From Leptotrichia sp. oral taxon 218 (lineage in GTDB: Bacteria > Fusobacteriota > Fusobacteriia > Fusobacteriales > Leptotrichiaceae), in NCBI RefSeq assembly GCF_018128225.1, contig NZ_CP072377.1, forward strand, positions 124,001 to 188,000: a DNA stretch of 64,000 bases, in the 5' to 3' direction. Both the position numbers and the translations under genes were made by a program. Shown one piece after another: positions 1 to 7,501 of this stretch; position 1 is the first letter of the stretch; each line of letters opens with the position of its first letter. The notes beneath the pieces were generated by a model. It was not told the DNA's origin. It made no database searches and was given only the letters and a program-made list of their open reading frames with translations.

Positions 1-602
1 TCGAAGAAAGTGAAACTTTGAATGTAAAATCGGCTCAGGAAACTTTTGAAGAATACAAAGATATTTTTCCTAATAGAAGAATAGATATTATTCACGGGCG
101 ACAAAAATATAAGGAAAAACAGGAAGTTATGGAAAAGTTTAAAAATCATAAAATTGATATTTTGGTGTCGACAACCGTCATTGAAGTTGGAGTGAATGTG
201 CCAAATGCTACAGTTATGGTAATTCGGGATGCACAAAGATTTGGACTTTCGTCACTTCATCAGTTAAGAGGTCGTGTTGGTAGGGGAAGCCATAAATCTT
301 ATTGTTTTTTGGAATCTCAAACGAATAATGAAGTTTCGGCAAGAAGACTTGAAGTTATGGAAAGTACAACGGATGGTTTTAAAATTGCAGAAGAAGATTT
401 GAAACTGAGAAATTCTGGAGAAATTTTGGGGATAAAGCAAAGCGGTGTGTCAGATATGGTTTTTACTGATATTGTAAGAAATGTTAAAGAAATTAAAAAA
501 GTTCACGATTTTGTCATTTGGTATTTGGAAAAAAATAATGGGCAAATTGAGAATGAGTTTTTGAAAATGGATATTTATAAAAAGTTTTTTCGTGCAGAAT
601 AA
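1..602 (+). CDS. recG: ATP-dependent DNA helicase RecG, C-terminal part
   Basis: The open frame enters from the left edge, so only the last 200 or so residues of a protein normally near 680 residues are present. RecG remodels stalled replication forks and Holliday junctions. The visible part is the second helicase lobe: the motif V region STTVIEVGVNVPNAT, the motif VI region QLRGRVGRG, and the RecG-type tail with DLKLRNSGEILGIKQSG. These features separate it from Mfd and PriA. The gene ends in a normal stop followed by a small inverted repeat, and the split EamA transporter gene follows on the same strand. Confidence 0.93.
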   Translation, partial: EESETLNVKSAQETFEEYKDIFPNRRIDIIHGRQKYKEKQEVMEKFKNHKIDILVSTTVIEVGVNVPNATVMVIRDAQRFGLSSLHQLRGRVGRGSHKSYCFLESQTNNEVSARRLEVMESTTDGFKIAEEDLKLRNSGEILGIKQSGVSDMVFTDIVRNVKEIKKVHDFVIWYLEKNNGQIENEFLKMDIYKKFFRAE

Positions 603-640
603 GAGTAAAATTATAAAAAAATAGTGTTTTTTATAATAGA

Positions 641-668
641 AAAGGGTCTTTATCCCTTGTCAAAAAAA
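641..668. repeat. Intergenic GGG/CCC hairpin with trailing A-rich tract
   Basis: AAGGG and CCCTT arms flank a short A/T loop, followed by TTGTCAAAAAAAT. It sits after recG and just before the ribosome binding site of the EamA gene. Similar hairpins occur near 9484, 45804, 54246 and 60178, so this is a dispersed motif and may act as a weak terminator. Confidence 0.5.
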
Positions 669-688
669 TAAAAAATAAGGAGAATTTT

Positions 689-1056
689 GTGAAACAGTAT
701 GTAGCGGATTTTGGGCTGTTAATAGTCGGAATATTATGGGGACTTGGGTTTGTATTTGTAAAAATCGGTTTAAATACGGGAATTAATCCATTTTATCTAT
801 CGGCGCTGAGATTTTTAGTCGGTGGAATTTTGTTTTATTTTGTTTTTTTTAAAAAGATGAAAAAATTTAGGAAAAAAGATATTGTTGCTGGACTTGTTGT
901 CGGTACTTTTCAATTTTTGGGCTACGCTTTTCAAACTTATGGCGCAATGATTACGACGGCTAGTAAAAACGCATTTTTCACTTCGATAAATGTGATCGTC
1001 GTGCCATATATCTTTTGGATTTTACATAAAAAAAAGCCTAAAATAATGACTTTTAT
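689..1056 (+). CDS. EamA/DMT-family transporter, 5' exon
   Basis: This encodes the first half of a drug/metabolite transporter superfamily permease with several hydrophobic segments, including VGILWGLGFVFVKIGL near the N terminus, the usual opening of EamA proteins. The start is GTG preceded by AAGGAG. Read straight through, the frame ends at a TAG a few bases into an inserted element, giving only 124 residues where the family has about 290. If the element is removed between T1056 and T2958 the frame continues into the second half with no added or lost base, giving about 285 residues. The substrate is unknown. The exon end is chosen because a group I intron normally follows a U and ends in G. 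Confidence 0.85.
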
Positions 1057-1073
1057 TAAATAGTGCAAGAACA

Positions 1074-1093
1074 CTCGCGACTTTAGTCGTGAG
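1074..1093 (+). repeat. Left-end subterminal hairpin of the IStron
   Basis: CTC-G-CGACT-TT-AGTCG-T-GAG forms an imperfect hairpin near the left end. Its core is identical to that of the right-end hairpin at 2929-2949. In IS200/IS605 elements such hairpins are bound by the Y1 transposase TnpA. In the RNA this hairpin would lie in the 5' part of the intron, probably within the P1-P2 region. Confidence 0.75.
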
Positions 1094-1529
1094 ATGAATT
1101 GTACGAAAATTTTAGTAAGCATATAGGGAAACTTGTATGTAGACACGGAGCAAAACCGTGCAACAAAGAAACTGAATTGCTGGGAACTCTTAAAGCTAGT
1201 ATGACCACAACATAATACCTAGGTAATAATATATGGTATAAGTGTGATGGTGGCGAAAGCAGAAAAAATATACTAGATGGTGCAAGGTTAAATCCTAAAC
1301 ATTATGATAATAGACAATCAGCAGCTAAGCCTGAAAAGGAAAGTTCAACGGCTATCCCTCGTGAGGGGAGTACAATACAAGCGATAGGTATTGGAAGTGG
1401 TTTCGCCTAAGTCCTTGAAATAGGATATGGATAAGATATAGTCTGTGCTTGTTAGAGATAACAAGAAGTTCATGAGAGAACTGCATAAGTAGTAGCGCAC
1501 TTATGTGAACGACGCTTCCCGCTGTTGTG

Positions 1530-1560
1530 GGGTTTTAAAAACTTTAAAAATATTTAAAAA
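1530..1560 (+). repeat. 5' arm of a long-range inverted repeat that loops out tnpB
   Basis: This 31-nt stretch can pair with 2901-2931. By eye, 29 positions are Watson-Crick, one is G-U and one is mismatched. It lies just after the intron core, and its partner lies just before the right-end hairpin and 3' splice site. In the RNA it would close a long stem with tnpB in the loop and bring the 3' splice site to the catalytic core. Confidence 0.8.
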
Positions 1561-1630
1561 ATATTACTTTTTAATAGATAAAATGTAGGATATATAGTAT
1601 AATATCTCTGATGAAAAGGAGGTGATATCT

Positions 1631-2878
1631 ATGTATTTAACTTTAAAACAACAGGTAAAACATCTTAGTAAAAAGGAGTTTAGAAATTTAAAATATTTGT
1701 GCCATATAGCTAAGAATTTAAAGAATCAGGCTACATACAATGTTAGACAATACTATTTTAAAAATAAAAAGTATTTAAGTTATAACGAAAACTATAAGAT
1801 GCTTAAAAATAGTGAGAACTATAAGAAGTTAAATTCCAATATGGCTCAACAAATTCTAAAAGAAGTAGACGGAAGTTTCAAATCATTTTTTGGACTTTTG
1901 AAACTTGCTAAGAATGGTCAATATAATTTTAAAGATATAAAATTACCTAAATATCTTGATAAAGATGGTTTTATAACTCTTGTTATAGGTTTTGTTAGAT
2001 TAAAAGATGATATTCTGATAGTTCCTTATTCAAATTCGTTTAAGAAAACTCATCAGGAAGTTAAAATTAAGCTGCCACCAGTATTGAAAGGTAAGAAGAT
2101 AAAAGAAATTAGAATAATACCAAAACAACATTCTAGGTACTTTGAAATTCAATATACTTATGAGATAGAAGAAATTCAAAGGGAATTAAATAAAGAAAAT
2201 GTACTAGGAATTGATTTAGGTATAGATAATCTTTGTACTTGTGTTACAAATACTGGAGTTTCATTCATAATAGATGGTAGAAAATTAAAATCAATAAATC
2301 AATACTATAATAAGACAAATGCAAAATTACAAAGTATAAAAGATAAGCAAAAGATTGAGCGAACAACATTAAGACAAAAGAGAATAGCTAGAAAGAGAAA
2401 TAATCGTATAAATGATTATCTTTCAAAATCAGCAAGAATAATTGTAAATTATTGTCTTAATAATGATATAGGAAAAATAGTTCTAGGATATAACGAGAAT
2501 TTTCAAAGAAATTCAAATATAGGAAGTATAAATAATCAAAACTTTGTAAATATACCATATGGAAAATTAAGAGATAAATTAATATATCTATGTAAACTAT
2601 ATGGAATAGAATTTAAACTGCAAGAAGAAAGTTATACATCAAAAGCAAGTTTCTTTGATGGAGATGAAATTCCAATATATGATAAAGAAAATCAAAAAGA
2701 ATATATATTCAGTGGAAAAAGAATAAAAAGAGGACTATATCAAACAAGCACAGGTAAAATCATAAATGCGGATTGTAATGGAGCATTAAATATATTAAGA
2801 AAAAGTAAAGTTGTGGACTTAAATGTCCTATACAATAGAGGTGAACTGAACACACCTAAAAGAATAAGGGTGGTGTAA
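1631..2878 (+). CDS. tnpB: TnpB, RNA-guided nuclease of the IStron
   Basis: TnpB proteins are RuvC-type DNA nucleases guided by omega-RNA made from the element's own 3' end; they help retain the element at its donor site. This protein has an N-terminal helical/wedge region, the RuvC-I motif [11 protein letters not shown] with the first catalytic Asp, a second segment [10 protein letters not shown], the segment [12 protein letters not shown], and the RuvC-III motif [10 protein letters not shown] with the last Asp. The CxxC-CxxC zinc ribbon usual in IS605 TnpB is absent, and the middle catalytic Glu is not in the usual VExL context. ATG at 1631 is chosen because a perfect AAGGAGGTGAT lies at the right distance. 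The whole gene sits in a loop of the intron RNA. Confidence 0.9.
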   Translation: MYLTLKQQVKHLSKKEFRNLKYLCHIAKNLKNQATYNVRQYYFKNKKYLSYNENYKMLKNSENYKKLNSNMAQQILKEVDGSFKSFFGLLKLAKNGQYNFKDIKLPKYLDKDGFITLVIGFVRLKDDILIVPYSNSFKKTHQEVKIKLPPVLKGKKIKEIRIIPKQHSRYFEIQYTYEIEEIQRELNKENVLGIDLGIDNLCTCVTNTGVSFIIDGRKLKSINQYYNKTNAKLQSIKDKQKIERTTLRQKRIARKRNNRINDYLSKSARIIVNYCLNNDIGKIVLGYNENFQRNSNIGSINNQNFVNIPYGKLRDKLIYLCKLYGIEFKLQEESYTSKASFFDGDEIPIYDKENQKEYIFSGKRIKRGLYQTSTGKIINADCNGALNILRKSKVVDLNVLYNRGELNTPKRIRVV

Positions 2879-2900
2879 AGCTATCAAACTTCTTAGAAAA

Positions 2901-2957
2901 TTTTTAAATATTTTTAAAGATTTTAGAACCCTGCGACTTTAGTCGTGGGAGGTTCAG
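2901..2957 (+). ncRNA. Right end: 3' helix arm, TnpA hairpin, omega-RNA 3' end and 3' splice site
   Basis: Four roles overlap here. Positions 2901-2931 pair with 1530-1560. Positions 2929-2949 form the right-end hairpin with core CGACTTTAGTCG. G2957 is the predicted last intron nucleotide. By analogy with characterised TnpB systems the omega-RNA scaffold ends at this boundary, so its guide would be the flanking sequence starting at T2958. Splicing and omega-RNA formation would therefore compete for the same transcript. The RNA's 5' limit cannot be seen from sequence. Confidence 0.6.
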
Positions 2958-3447
2958 TTGTTCGATTATTTGTATAATTGGAATCGGAGTCATAAGTTTT
3001 GATAAAAATTTAAATTTGTCTGACATTAATTTTGGAGATATCTTGACAATAATAAGTGCAGTATTTTTTGCATTTCAAATAGCAACAACTGGATTTTTTT
3101 CAAGAAAAGTTGAGCCGTTAAAATTAATTTTTTTGCAAATGATATTTGCTGGAATTTTATTTGTAGTAAATTTTTTTATTTTTTCAAATCCTAAAGAAAT
3201 TTCAGATTTAAAAGGAATGGCGCTGATTTCAGTCGGTTATTTGACAATATTTTCCACAATAGTTCCAACACTTTTGCAAACAGTCTGTCAAAAATTTACA
3301 ACTTCGACACGAGCTTCACTTTTAATGTCAACAGAATCTTTATTTGCACCAATTTTTGCGTTTTTTTTGCTAGGCGAAATTCTAAGCTTGAAGGTAATTA
3401 TTGGAGCTGGAATAGTTTTATTTTCGATAGTTTTGTCAGAAATTTAA
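2958..3447 (+). CDS. EamA/DMT-family transporter, 3' exon
   Basis: This is the second half of the split permease. Read in the frame restored by splicing, the junction gives MTFI followed by CSIICIIGIGVISFDKNLN, a membrane segment and loop typical of the middle of EamA proteins. Further helices follow, including the typical C-terminal region with TSTRASLLMSTESLFAPIFA and a final hydrophobic helix. No convincing ribosome binding site precedes it, so separate translation is unlikely and expression probably depends on intron splicing or loss of the element. Confidence 0.85.
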
Positions 3448-3466
3448 AAATTATAATTAAAAAAAT

Positions 3467-3495
3467 TTGACTTTTTTGAAAAAATATTATAAAAT
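3467..3495 (+). promoter_or_regulatory. Putative sigma-70 promoter of the thioredoxin reductase-like gene
   Basis: TTGACT (3467-3472) and TAAAAT (3490-3495) are separated by 17 bases, about 70 bases upstream of the start. The region is very A/T rich, so the match is only suggestive. Confidence 0.4.
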
Positions 3496-3565
3496 TAATT
3501 ATAATGATTACAAAATTAGAATAATTTTATATAAAAAATTAAAAATTAAAATTTGGAGGTAAGAA

Positions 3566-4549
3566 ATGGACTTTAGCTTGAATTTAGGTGTTTTAGATGA
3601 AGGAAAATTACAAAAAATTGACGAAAATAAACTTTACGATGTGGCTGTTATTGGAGCTGGACCAGCAGCGGTCTCTAGTGCAATTTATGCGGCTCGTAAA
3701 GGATTAGCTGTTGCGATGGTTGGAGTAAAAGTTGGAGGACAAGTTTTGGATACGAATGAAATTGCAAATATTATAGGAACTGTGTCTACAACTGGAAGCA
3801 AATTTGCTGAAACTTTACACAGCCATTTGAAAGAATATGAAGTTGCGTTTAAAGAAGGGCATGTTGTAAAAGAAATTTCGATTGATGGAAAAGATAAAGT
3901 TTTTGTAACTGATGACGGGAAAAAATATAAGACAAAAACTATTATTTTGGCAACTGGTGCAAAACCTAGAAGTCTAAATATTCCTGGGGAAGCTGAATAT
4001 GTTGGAAAAGGAGTGCATTACTGTTCAACTTGCGATGGGCCTTTTTACAAGGGACTTGATGTTGCTGTAATTGGTGGTGGAAACTCAGGTGTGGAAGCTG
4101 CGCTTGATATGTCAGGAATTGCAAAAAATGTCACTTTAATTGAATTTATGCCAGAATTGAAAGCTGACAAAGTTTTGCAGGAAAAATTGGCACAGCGTGA
4201 AAATGTGAATGTAATTTTAAATTCAGCAACTACAGAAGTTTTGGGAACAGAATTTGTAGAAAAATTAAAATATAAAAATCGAGATACAAATGAAGAAAAA
4301 GTTTTGAAATTAAACGGAGTATTTATCGAAGTAGGACTATCTCCAAATAGTGAAATAGTGAAAGATTTAGTTGAATTGAATAGAGTGGGGGAAGTTGTGA
4401 TAAATCCAGAAACTAACGAAACTTCATTAGAAGGAATTTTTGCAGCTGGAGATGTTACAAATGTAAAACGAAAACAAATAATTATTGCAATGGGAGAAGG
4501 AGCAAAAGCAGCACTTTCTGCATTTGATTATTTAATTTCAAAATATTAA
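3566..4549 (+). CDS. Thioredoxin reductase-like flavoprotein (AhpF C-terminal type)
   Basis: A 327-residue FAD/NAD(P)H disulfide reductase. It has the FAD dinucleotide fold GAGPAA (residues 30-35), a redox-active CSTC (Cys153 and Cys156), a nucleotide-binding GGGNSG (170-175) and a C-terminal FAD contact around IFAAGDVTN. The segments EFMPELKADKVLQ and GEGAKAALSAFDYLI are those of the AhpF catalytic half rather than classic TrxB. However, the AhpF N-terminal double-thioredoxin domain is missing and replaced by about 22 residues. It probably reduces a thioredoxin- or NrdH-like partner encoded elsewhere. A GGAGG ribosome binding site precedes the ATG and a strong terminator follows. Confidence 0.9.
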   Translation: MDFSLNLGVLDEGKLQKIDENKLYDVAVIGAGPAAVSSAIYAARKGLAVAMVGVKVGGQVLDTNEIANIIGTVSTTGSKFAETLHSHLKEYEVAFKEGHVVKEISIDGKDKVFVTDDGKKYKTKTIILATGAKPRSLNIPGEAEYVGKGVHYCSTCDGPFYKGLDVAVIGGGNSGVEAALDMSGIAKNVTLIEFMPELKADKVLQEKLAQRENVNVILNSATTEVLGTEFVEKLKYKNRDTNEEKVLKLNGVFIEVGLSPNSEIVKDLVELNRVGEVVINPETNETSLEGIFAAGDVTNVKRKQIIIAMGEGAKAALSAFDYLISKY

Positions 4550-4560
4550 TAAAATTTTTT

Positions 4561-4602
4561 AGACTTATGAAGTTTTTCATAGGTCTTTTTTTTTTTTTTT
4601 TT
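4561..4602 (+). terminator. Rho-independent terminator
   Basis: An 11-bp stem (AGACTTATGAA paired with TTCATAGGTCT) is followed by an uninterrupted run of about 18 T, directly after the reductase-like gene. Confidence 0.9.
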
Positions 4603-4702
4603 GATAAAATTTCTAATAATATAAAAATTTACTTTAAATATTTTATTTCGTTTTAAATTTTTACAGATTCAGTATACCTAAATTTTAATTTTTATTTAAT
4701 TA

Positions 4703-4730
4703 TTGACAAAAATAAAAAATAATATATAAT
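4703..4730 (+). promoter_or_regulatory. Sigma-70 promoter of the SEL1-repeat gene
   Basis: TTGACA (4703-4708) and TATAAT (4725-4730) are separated by 16 bases and lie about 55 bases before the chosen ATG, downstream of the preceding terminator. Confidence 0.65.
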
Positions 4731-4784
4731 AAATGTATTAATGTAATTTTATATAAAAAATTGATTATAAGGAGATTATTTAAA

Positions 4785-5474
4785 ATGAAAAAACTTATCT
4801 TATTGGGAACAATTATCGTATCGCTTGCATTAAAAGCTGGATACTTAGAAGAGGGAAAATTGTATTATGCAAATAAAAATTATTTAAAAGCTGAAGAGAT
4901 GTTTTTGAAAGCTGTTCAAGAAGGTAATGTTGAAGGTATGAATTATTTAGGTAATTTATATTATAAACAAGAAAAATATGACAAAGCTGAACAAATTTAT
5001 TTAAGTGCCGTTGAAAAGGGAAATGATAATGCTATGAAAGATTTAGCAATGTTATATGAAGATCAAAAAAAATTTGATAAAGCTGAAAAGATGTATTTAG
5101 AAGCTGTTAAAAAGGGCAATTCTGATGCTATGTACAATCTGGGGCTTTTATATTATAAGCAAGGAAAATATGATAAAGCAGAAGAAATGTATTTAAAAGC
5201 AGCTCAAAAGGGAGATGAACTAGCTATGAACAATTTAGGAGTTTTATATAGACAACAAAATAAAGAAAAAAAAGCAGAAGAAATGTTTCTAAAATCTAGT
5301 CAAAAAGGTTATCTTGGAGGTACATATAATTTGGGGTCTTTATATGAAAAACAAAAAAAATATAAGAAAGCTAAGAAATATTTTAAAATGGTAATAGATT
5401 TAGGAAATGAAAATGATCCAATGACTAAAGAAGCTCAAGAAGTCTATAGAAAACTAGTGCAGGCAGGATACTAA
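4785..5474 (+). CDS. Secreted SEL1/TPR-repeat protein
   Basis: A 229-residue protein with a short signal peptide (MKKLILLGTIIVSLALKAG) followed by about five repeats of roughly 36 residues with the pattern A..LG.LYY.Q.KYDKAE.MYLKAV.KG. SEL1-like repeats stack into a superhelix used for protein-protein contacts in the cell envelope. No catalytic domain is present. The ATG at 4785 has GGAG nearby and gives a normal signal peptide; an upstream TTG would add eight residues without a better site. It stands alone between a terminator and the ACT gene. The partner is unknown. Confidence 0.8.
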   Translation: MKKLILLGTIIVSLALKAGYLEEGKLYYANKNYLKAEEMFLKAVQEGNVEGMNYLGNLYYKQEKYDKAEQIYLSAVEKGNDNAMKDLAMLYEDQKKFDKAEKMYLEAVKKGNSDAMYNLGLLYYKQGKYDKAEEMYLKAAQKGDELAMNNLGVLYRQQNKEKKAEEMFLKSSQKGYLGGTYNLGSLYEKQKKYKKAKKYFKMVIDLGNENDPMTKEAQEVYRKLVQAGY

Positions 5475-5638
5475 TAAAATTGAACAAATTTTAAAGATAA
5501 AAAGTTTTTAGTTGTTATCATAAATTATTTTACAATATTCAAATAATAATTAAGTGTAAATTTTTCTACTTGCTAAATATTTAAAATTATGCGATAATTT
5601 AACATATATAATTTGGATTTTAAAATGGAGGACTGAAA

Positions 5639-5914
5639 ATGAAAGAGAGAATTGTTATAACTGTTATTGGAGCGGATAAGACAGGAATTGTTGCAAATGT
5701 ATCAACAAAATTAAGTGAGTTAAAATTAAATATTATTGATATAACTCAAAAAGTTTTTGAAGATAATATTTTTGCTATGATAATGTTAGTTGAAGTTGAA
5801 AAGAATGTAGATATTAAAAAATTGCAGGAAGAATTTAAAGTTTTTGAAGGAAAAATCGGAGTAAAAGTATTTTTGCAGCATGAAGAAATTTTTAAAACAA
5901 TGCACAGAATATAA
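5639..5914 (+). CDS. ACT-domain protein (UPF0237 family)
   Basis: A 91-residue single ACT domain beginning RIVITVIGADKTGIVANVS, the usual first strand and ligand loop of ACT folds. Such small proteins bind amino acids or act as regulatory partners. It lies 27 bases upstream of the UPF0210 gene, a pairing conserved in many Firmicutes and Fusobacteria, so the two are probably co-transcribed and functionally linked. The ligand is unknown. A GGAGG site precedes the start. Confidence 0.88.
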   Translation: MKERIVITVIGADKTGIVANVSTKLSELKLNIIDITQKVFEDNIFAMIMLVEVEKNVDIKKLQEEFKVFEGKIGVKVFLQHEEIFKTMHRI

Positions 5915-5941
5915 TTTTAGAAAGAAAATTAGGAGGAAAAT

Positions 5942-7306
5942 ATGAATTTATTACCAGACGAAATACTGGAAACAATAGATATGATAGAGATGCAAAATCT
6001 TGATGTGAGAACAGTTACAATGGGAATCAGCCTGTTAGACTGTATCGAAACATCGGCTGAAAAAACAGCTGAAAATATTTACAACAAAATTGTAAAAAAT
6101 GGAAAAGATTTGGTAAAAATTGCAGATGAAGTGGCTAGTAAATACAATGTGCCAATTGTAAATAAAAGAGTTTCAGTTACACCAATTGCAATAATTGGAA
6201 ATGCTACAGATGCGACTGATTACACTATTTTTGCAAGAGCATTGGATAAAGCTGCAAAAGAAATTGGAATTGATTTTATTGGTGGATTTTCAGCGCTTGT
6301 TGATAAAGGGTTTACAAAAGGAGATTTGAGATTGATAGAAAGTATTCCAGCTGCACTTTCTCAAACTGACCGTGTTTGCTCTTCAGTAAATGTCGGTTCA
6401 ACAAAATCAGGAATTAATTTAGATGCAGTAAAAATGATGGGAAAAACTGTAAAAGAATTGGCAAATCTTTCAAAAGAAAGCGATGGTTTAGCTGCTGCAA
6501 AATTTGTTGTATTTACAAATGCTGTGCCTGACAATCCTTTTATGGCTGGAGCATTTCACGGCGTAGAAAATCCTGATATTGTATTAAATGTAGGAATAAG
6601 CGGACCTGGAGTTGTAAGACACACACTTGCAAACATTTCAAAAACTGCTAAAATTGATGAAATTACAGAAGCTATTAAAAAAGTTAGTTTTAAAATCACA
6701 AGAATGGGAGAATTGGTTGGAAGAGAAGTTGCAAATAGACTTAGCGTTGAATTTGGAATAATAGATTTATCACTTGCACCAACTCCAGCGGTCGGAGATA
6801 GTGTGGGAAATGTGTTAGAAGAATTTGGTTTGGAAGCTGTTGGAGCTTATGGGACAACTTTGGCACTTGCAATTTTAAATGATGCCGTTAAAAAAGGTGG
6901 AGCTATGGCTGCGACTCGTGTTGGAGGATTGACAGGAGCATTTATTCCAGTAAGTGAAGATCAGGGAATGATAGAAGCCACAAGTAAAGGACACTTAAAT
7001 CTTGAAAAATTAGAAGCTATGACTTGTGTTTGTTCAGTTGGACTTGATATGATAGCAATTCCTGGAGATACGACAGAAGCTGTTATTTCTGGAATAATAG
7101 CTGATGAAATGGCGATTGGAATGGTAAATAGTAAAACTACGGCAGTAAGATTGATACCAGTTCCAAATAAAAAAGCCGGAGATAGAGTCGTGTTTGGAGG
7201 ACTTTTGGGAGAAGCTGACATAATTGACATAAATAATTTAGATTGCTCAGTTTTAATTAACCGTGGTGGAAAAGTTGCACCTCCAATTCAAGCTTTAAAA
7301 AATTAA
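5942..7306 (+). CDS. UPF0210/DUF711 protein (PFL-like fold)
   Basis: A 454-residue protein of the DUF711/UPF0210 family. Typical segments are [14 protein letters not shown] near the N terminus, [17 protein letters not shown] in the middle and [27 protein letters not shown] near the C terminus. Structures in the family have a glycyl-radical-like barrel, but no glycyl radical motif is seen and the reaction is unknown. It follows the ACT protein in an apparent two-gene operon with an AGGAGG site. A hairpin and T-rich tract follow. Confidence 0.9.
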   Translation: MNLLPDEILETIDMIEMQNLDVRTVTMGISLLDCIETSAEKTAENIYNKIVKNGKDLVKIADEVASKYNVPIVNKRVSVTPIAIIGNATDATDYTIFARALDKAAKEIGIDFIGGFSALVDKGFTKGDLRLIESIPAALSQTDRVCSSVNVGSTKSGINLDAVKMMGKTVKELANLSKESDGLAAAKFVVFTNAVPDNPFMAGAFHGVENPDIVLNVGISGPGVVRHTLANISKTAKIDEITEAIKKVSFKITRMGELVGREVANRLSVEFGIIDLSLAPTPAVGDSVGNVLEEFGLEAVGAYGTTLALAILNDAVKKGGAMAATRVGGLTGAFIPVSEDQGMIEATSKGHLNLEKLEAMTCVCSVGLDMIAIPGDTTEAVISGIIADEMAIGMVNSKTTAVRLIPVPNKKAGDRVVFGGLLGEADIIDINNLDCSVLINRGGKVAPPIQALKN

Positions 7307-7356
7307 TTTATTTATTTGTATATAAAAATTATTTAAATATTTAAAAAGATAATATC

Positions 7357-7397
7357 AAAAGAGAAAATTTTTTAAATAATTTTCTCTTTTTATTTTT
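7357..7397 (+). terminator. Rho-independent terminator of the ACT-UPF0210 operon
   Basis: AAAAGAGAAAATT pairs with AATTTTCTCTTTT, followed by a T-rich tract. Confidence 0.75.
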
Positions 7398-7399
7398 AA

Positions 7400-7456
7400 G
7401 TGAACTACTTCTGATTATAGAAGTTGGAGACTTCTTGCTATCTTTTTGTTAAAATT
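7400..7456 (+). repeat. 57-bp solo IS605-type end (PATE/MITE-like)
   Basis: It starts GTGAACTACT, contains a small hairpin and finishes GACTTCTTGCTATC then TTTTTGTTAAAA. The same string is found inverted at 21274-21330, and its halves match the tips of the tnpB elements at 33548-34955 and 43995-45349. It carries no gene and looks like a palindrome-associated non-autonomous relic. Confidence 0.65.
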
Positions 7457-7501
7457 TAAAAAAAATTATTTGAATAAAAAATAAAAAAATAGGAGATAAA
7501 A

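Larger units (their letters stand above)
1057..1560 (+). ncRNA. Group I self-splicing intron catalytic core
   Basis: The conserved P, Q, R and S elements appear in order: AATTGCTGGGAA (about 1175-1186), AATCAGCAGCTAAGCC (1316-1331), GTTCAACGGCTA (1343-1354) and AAGATATAGTCTGTGC (1433-1448). P4 can form from TTGCTG with CAGCAG. P7 can form from GGCTA (1350-1354) with TAGTC (1439-1443). A candidate internal guide GTAAG at 1115-1119 could pair with the exon end TTTAT through the required G-U at the splice site. P1 is the least certain part. The 3' splice site is far downstream at G2957, beyond tnpB. Confidence 0.88.
1057..2957 (+). mobile_element. IStron: group I intron fused to an IS605/IS1341-type tnpB element
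   Basis: The element combines a group I intron core (about 1057-1540), one tnpB gene (1631-2878) and subterminal imperfect hairpins at both ends with the same core CGACTTTAGTCG (1074-1093 and 2929-2949), as expected for IS200/IS605-family ends. No target duplication is seen and the left flank is TTTAT, consistent with site-specific single-strand insertion. No tnpA lies in the window, so mobilisation would need a transposase in trans. IStrons are known from Clostridioides and Bacillus. Here the class is recognised from sequence organisation, and the exact ends are inferred from reading-frame restoration and the terminal-G rule. Confidence 0.88.

Noticed and set aside
937-1146. Minus-strand open frame opposite the EamA 5' exon
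   Set aside because: It has no ribosome site, spans the IStron boundary and has no recognisable protein features; it is a shadow of the transporter gene.
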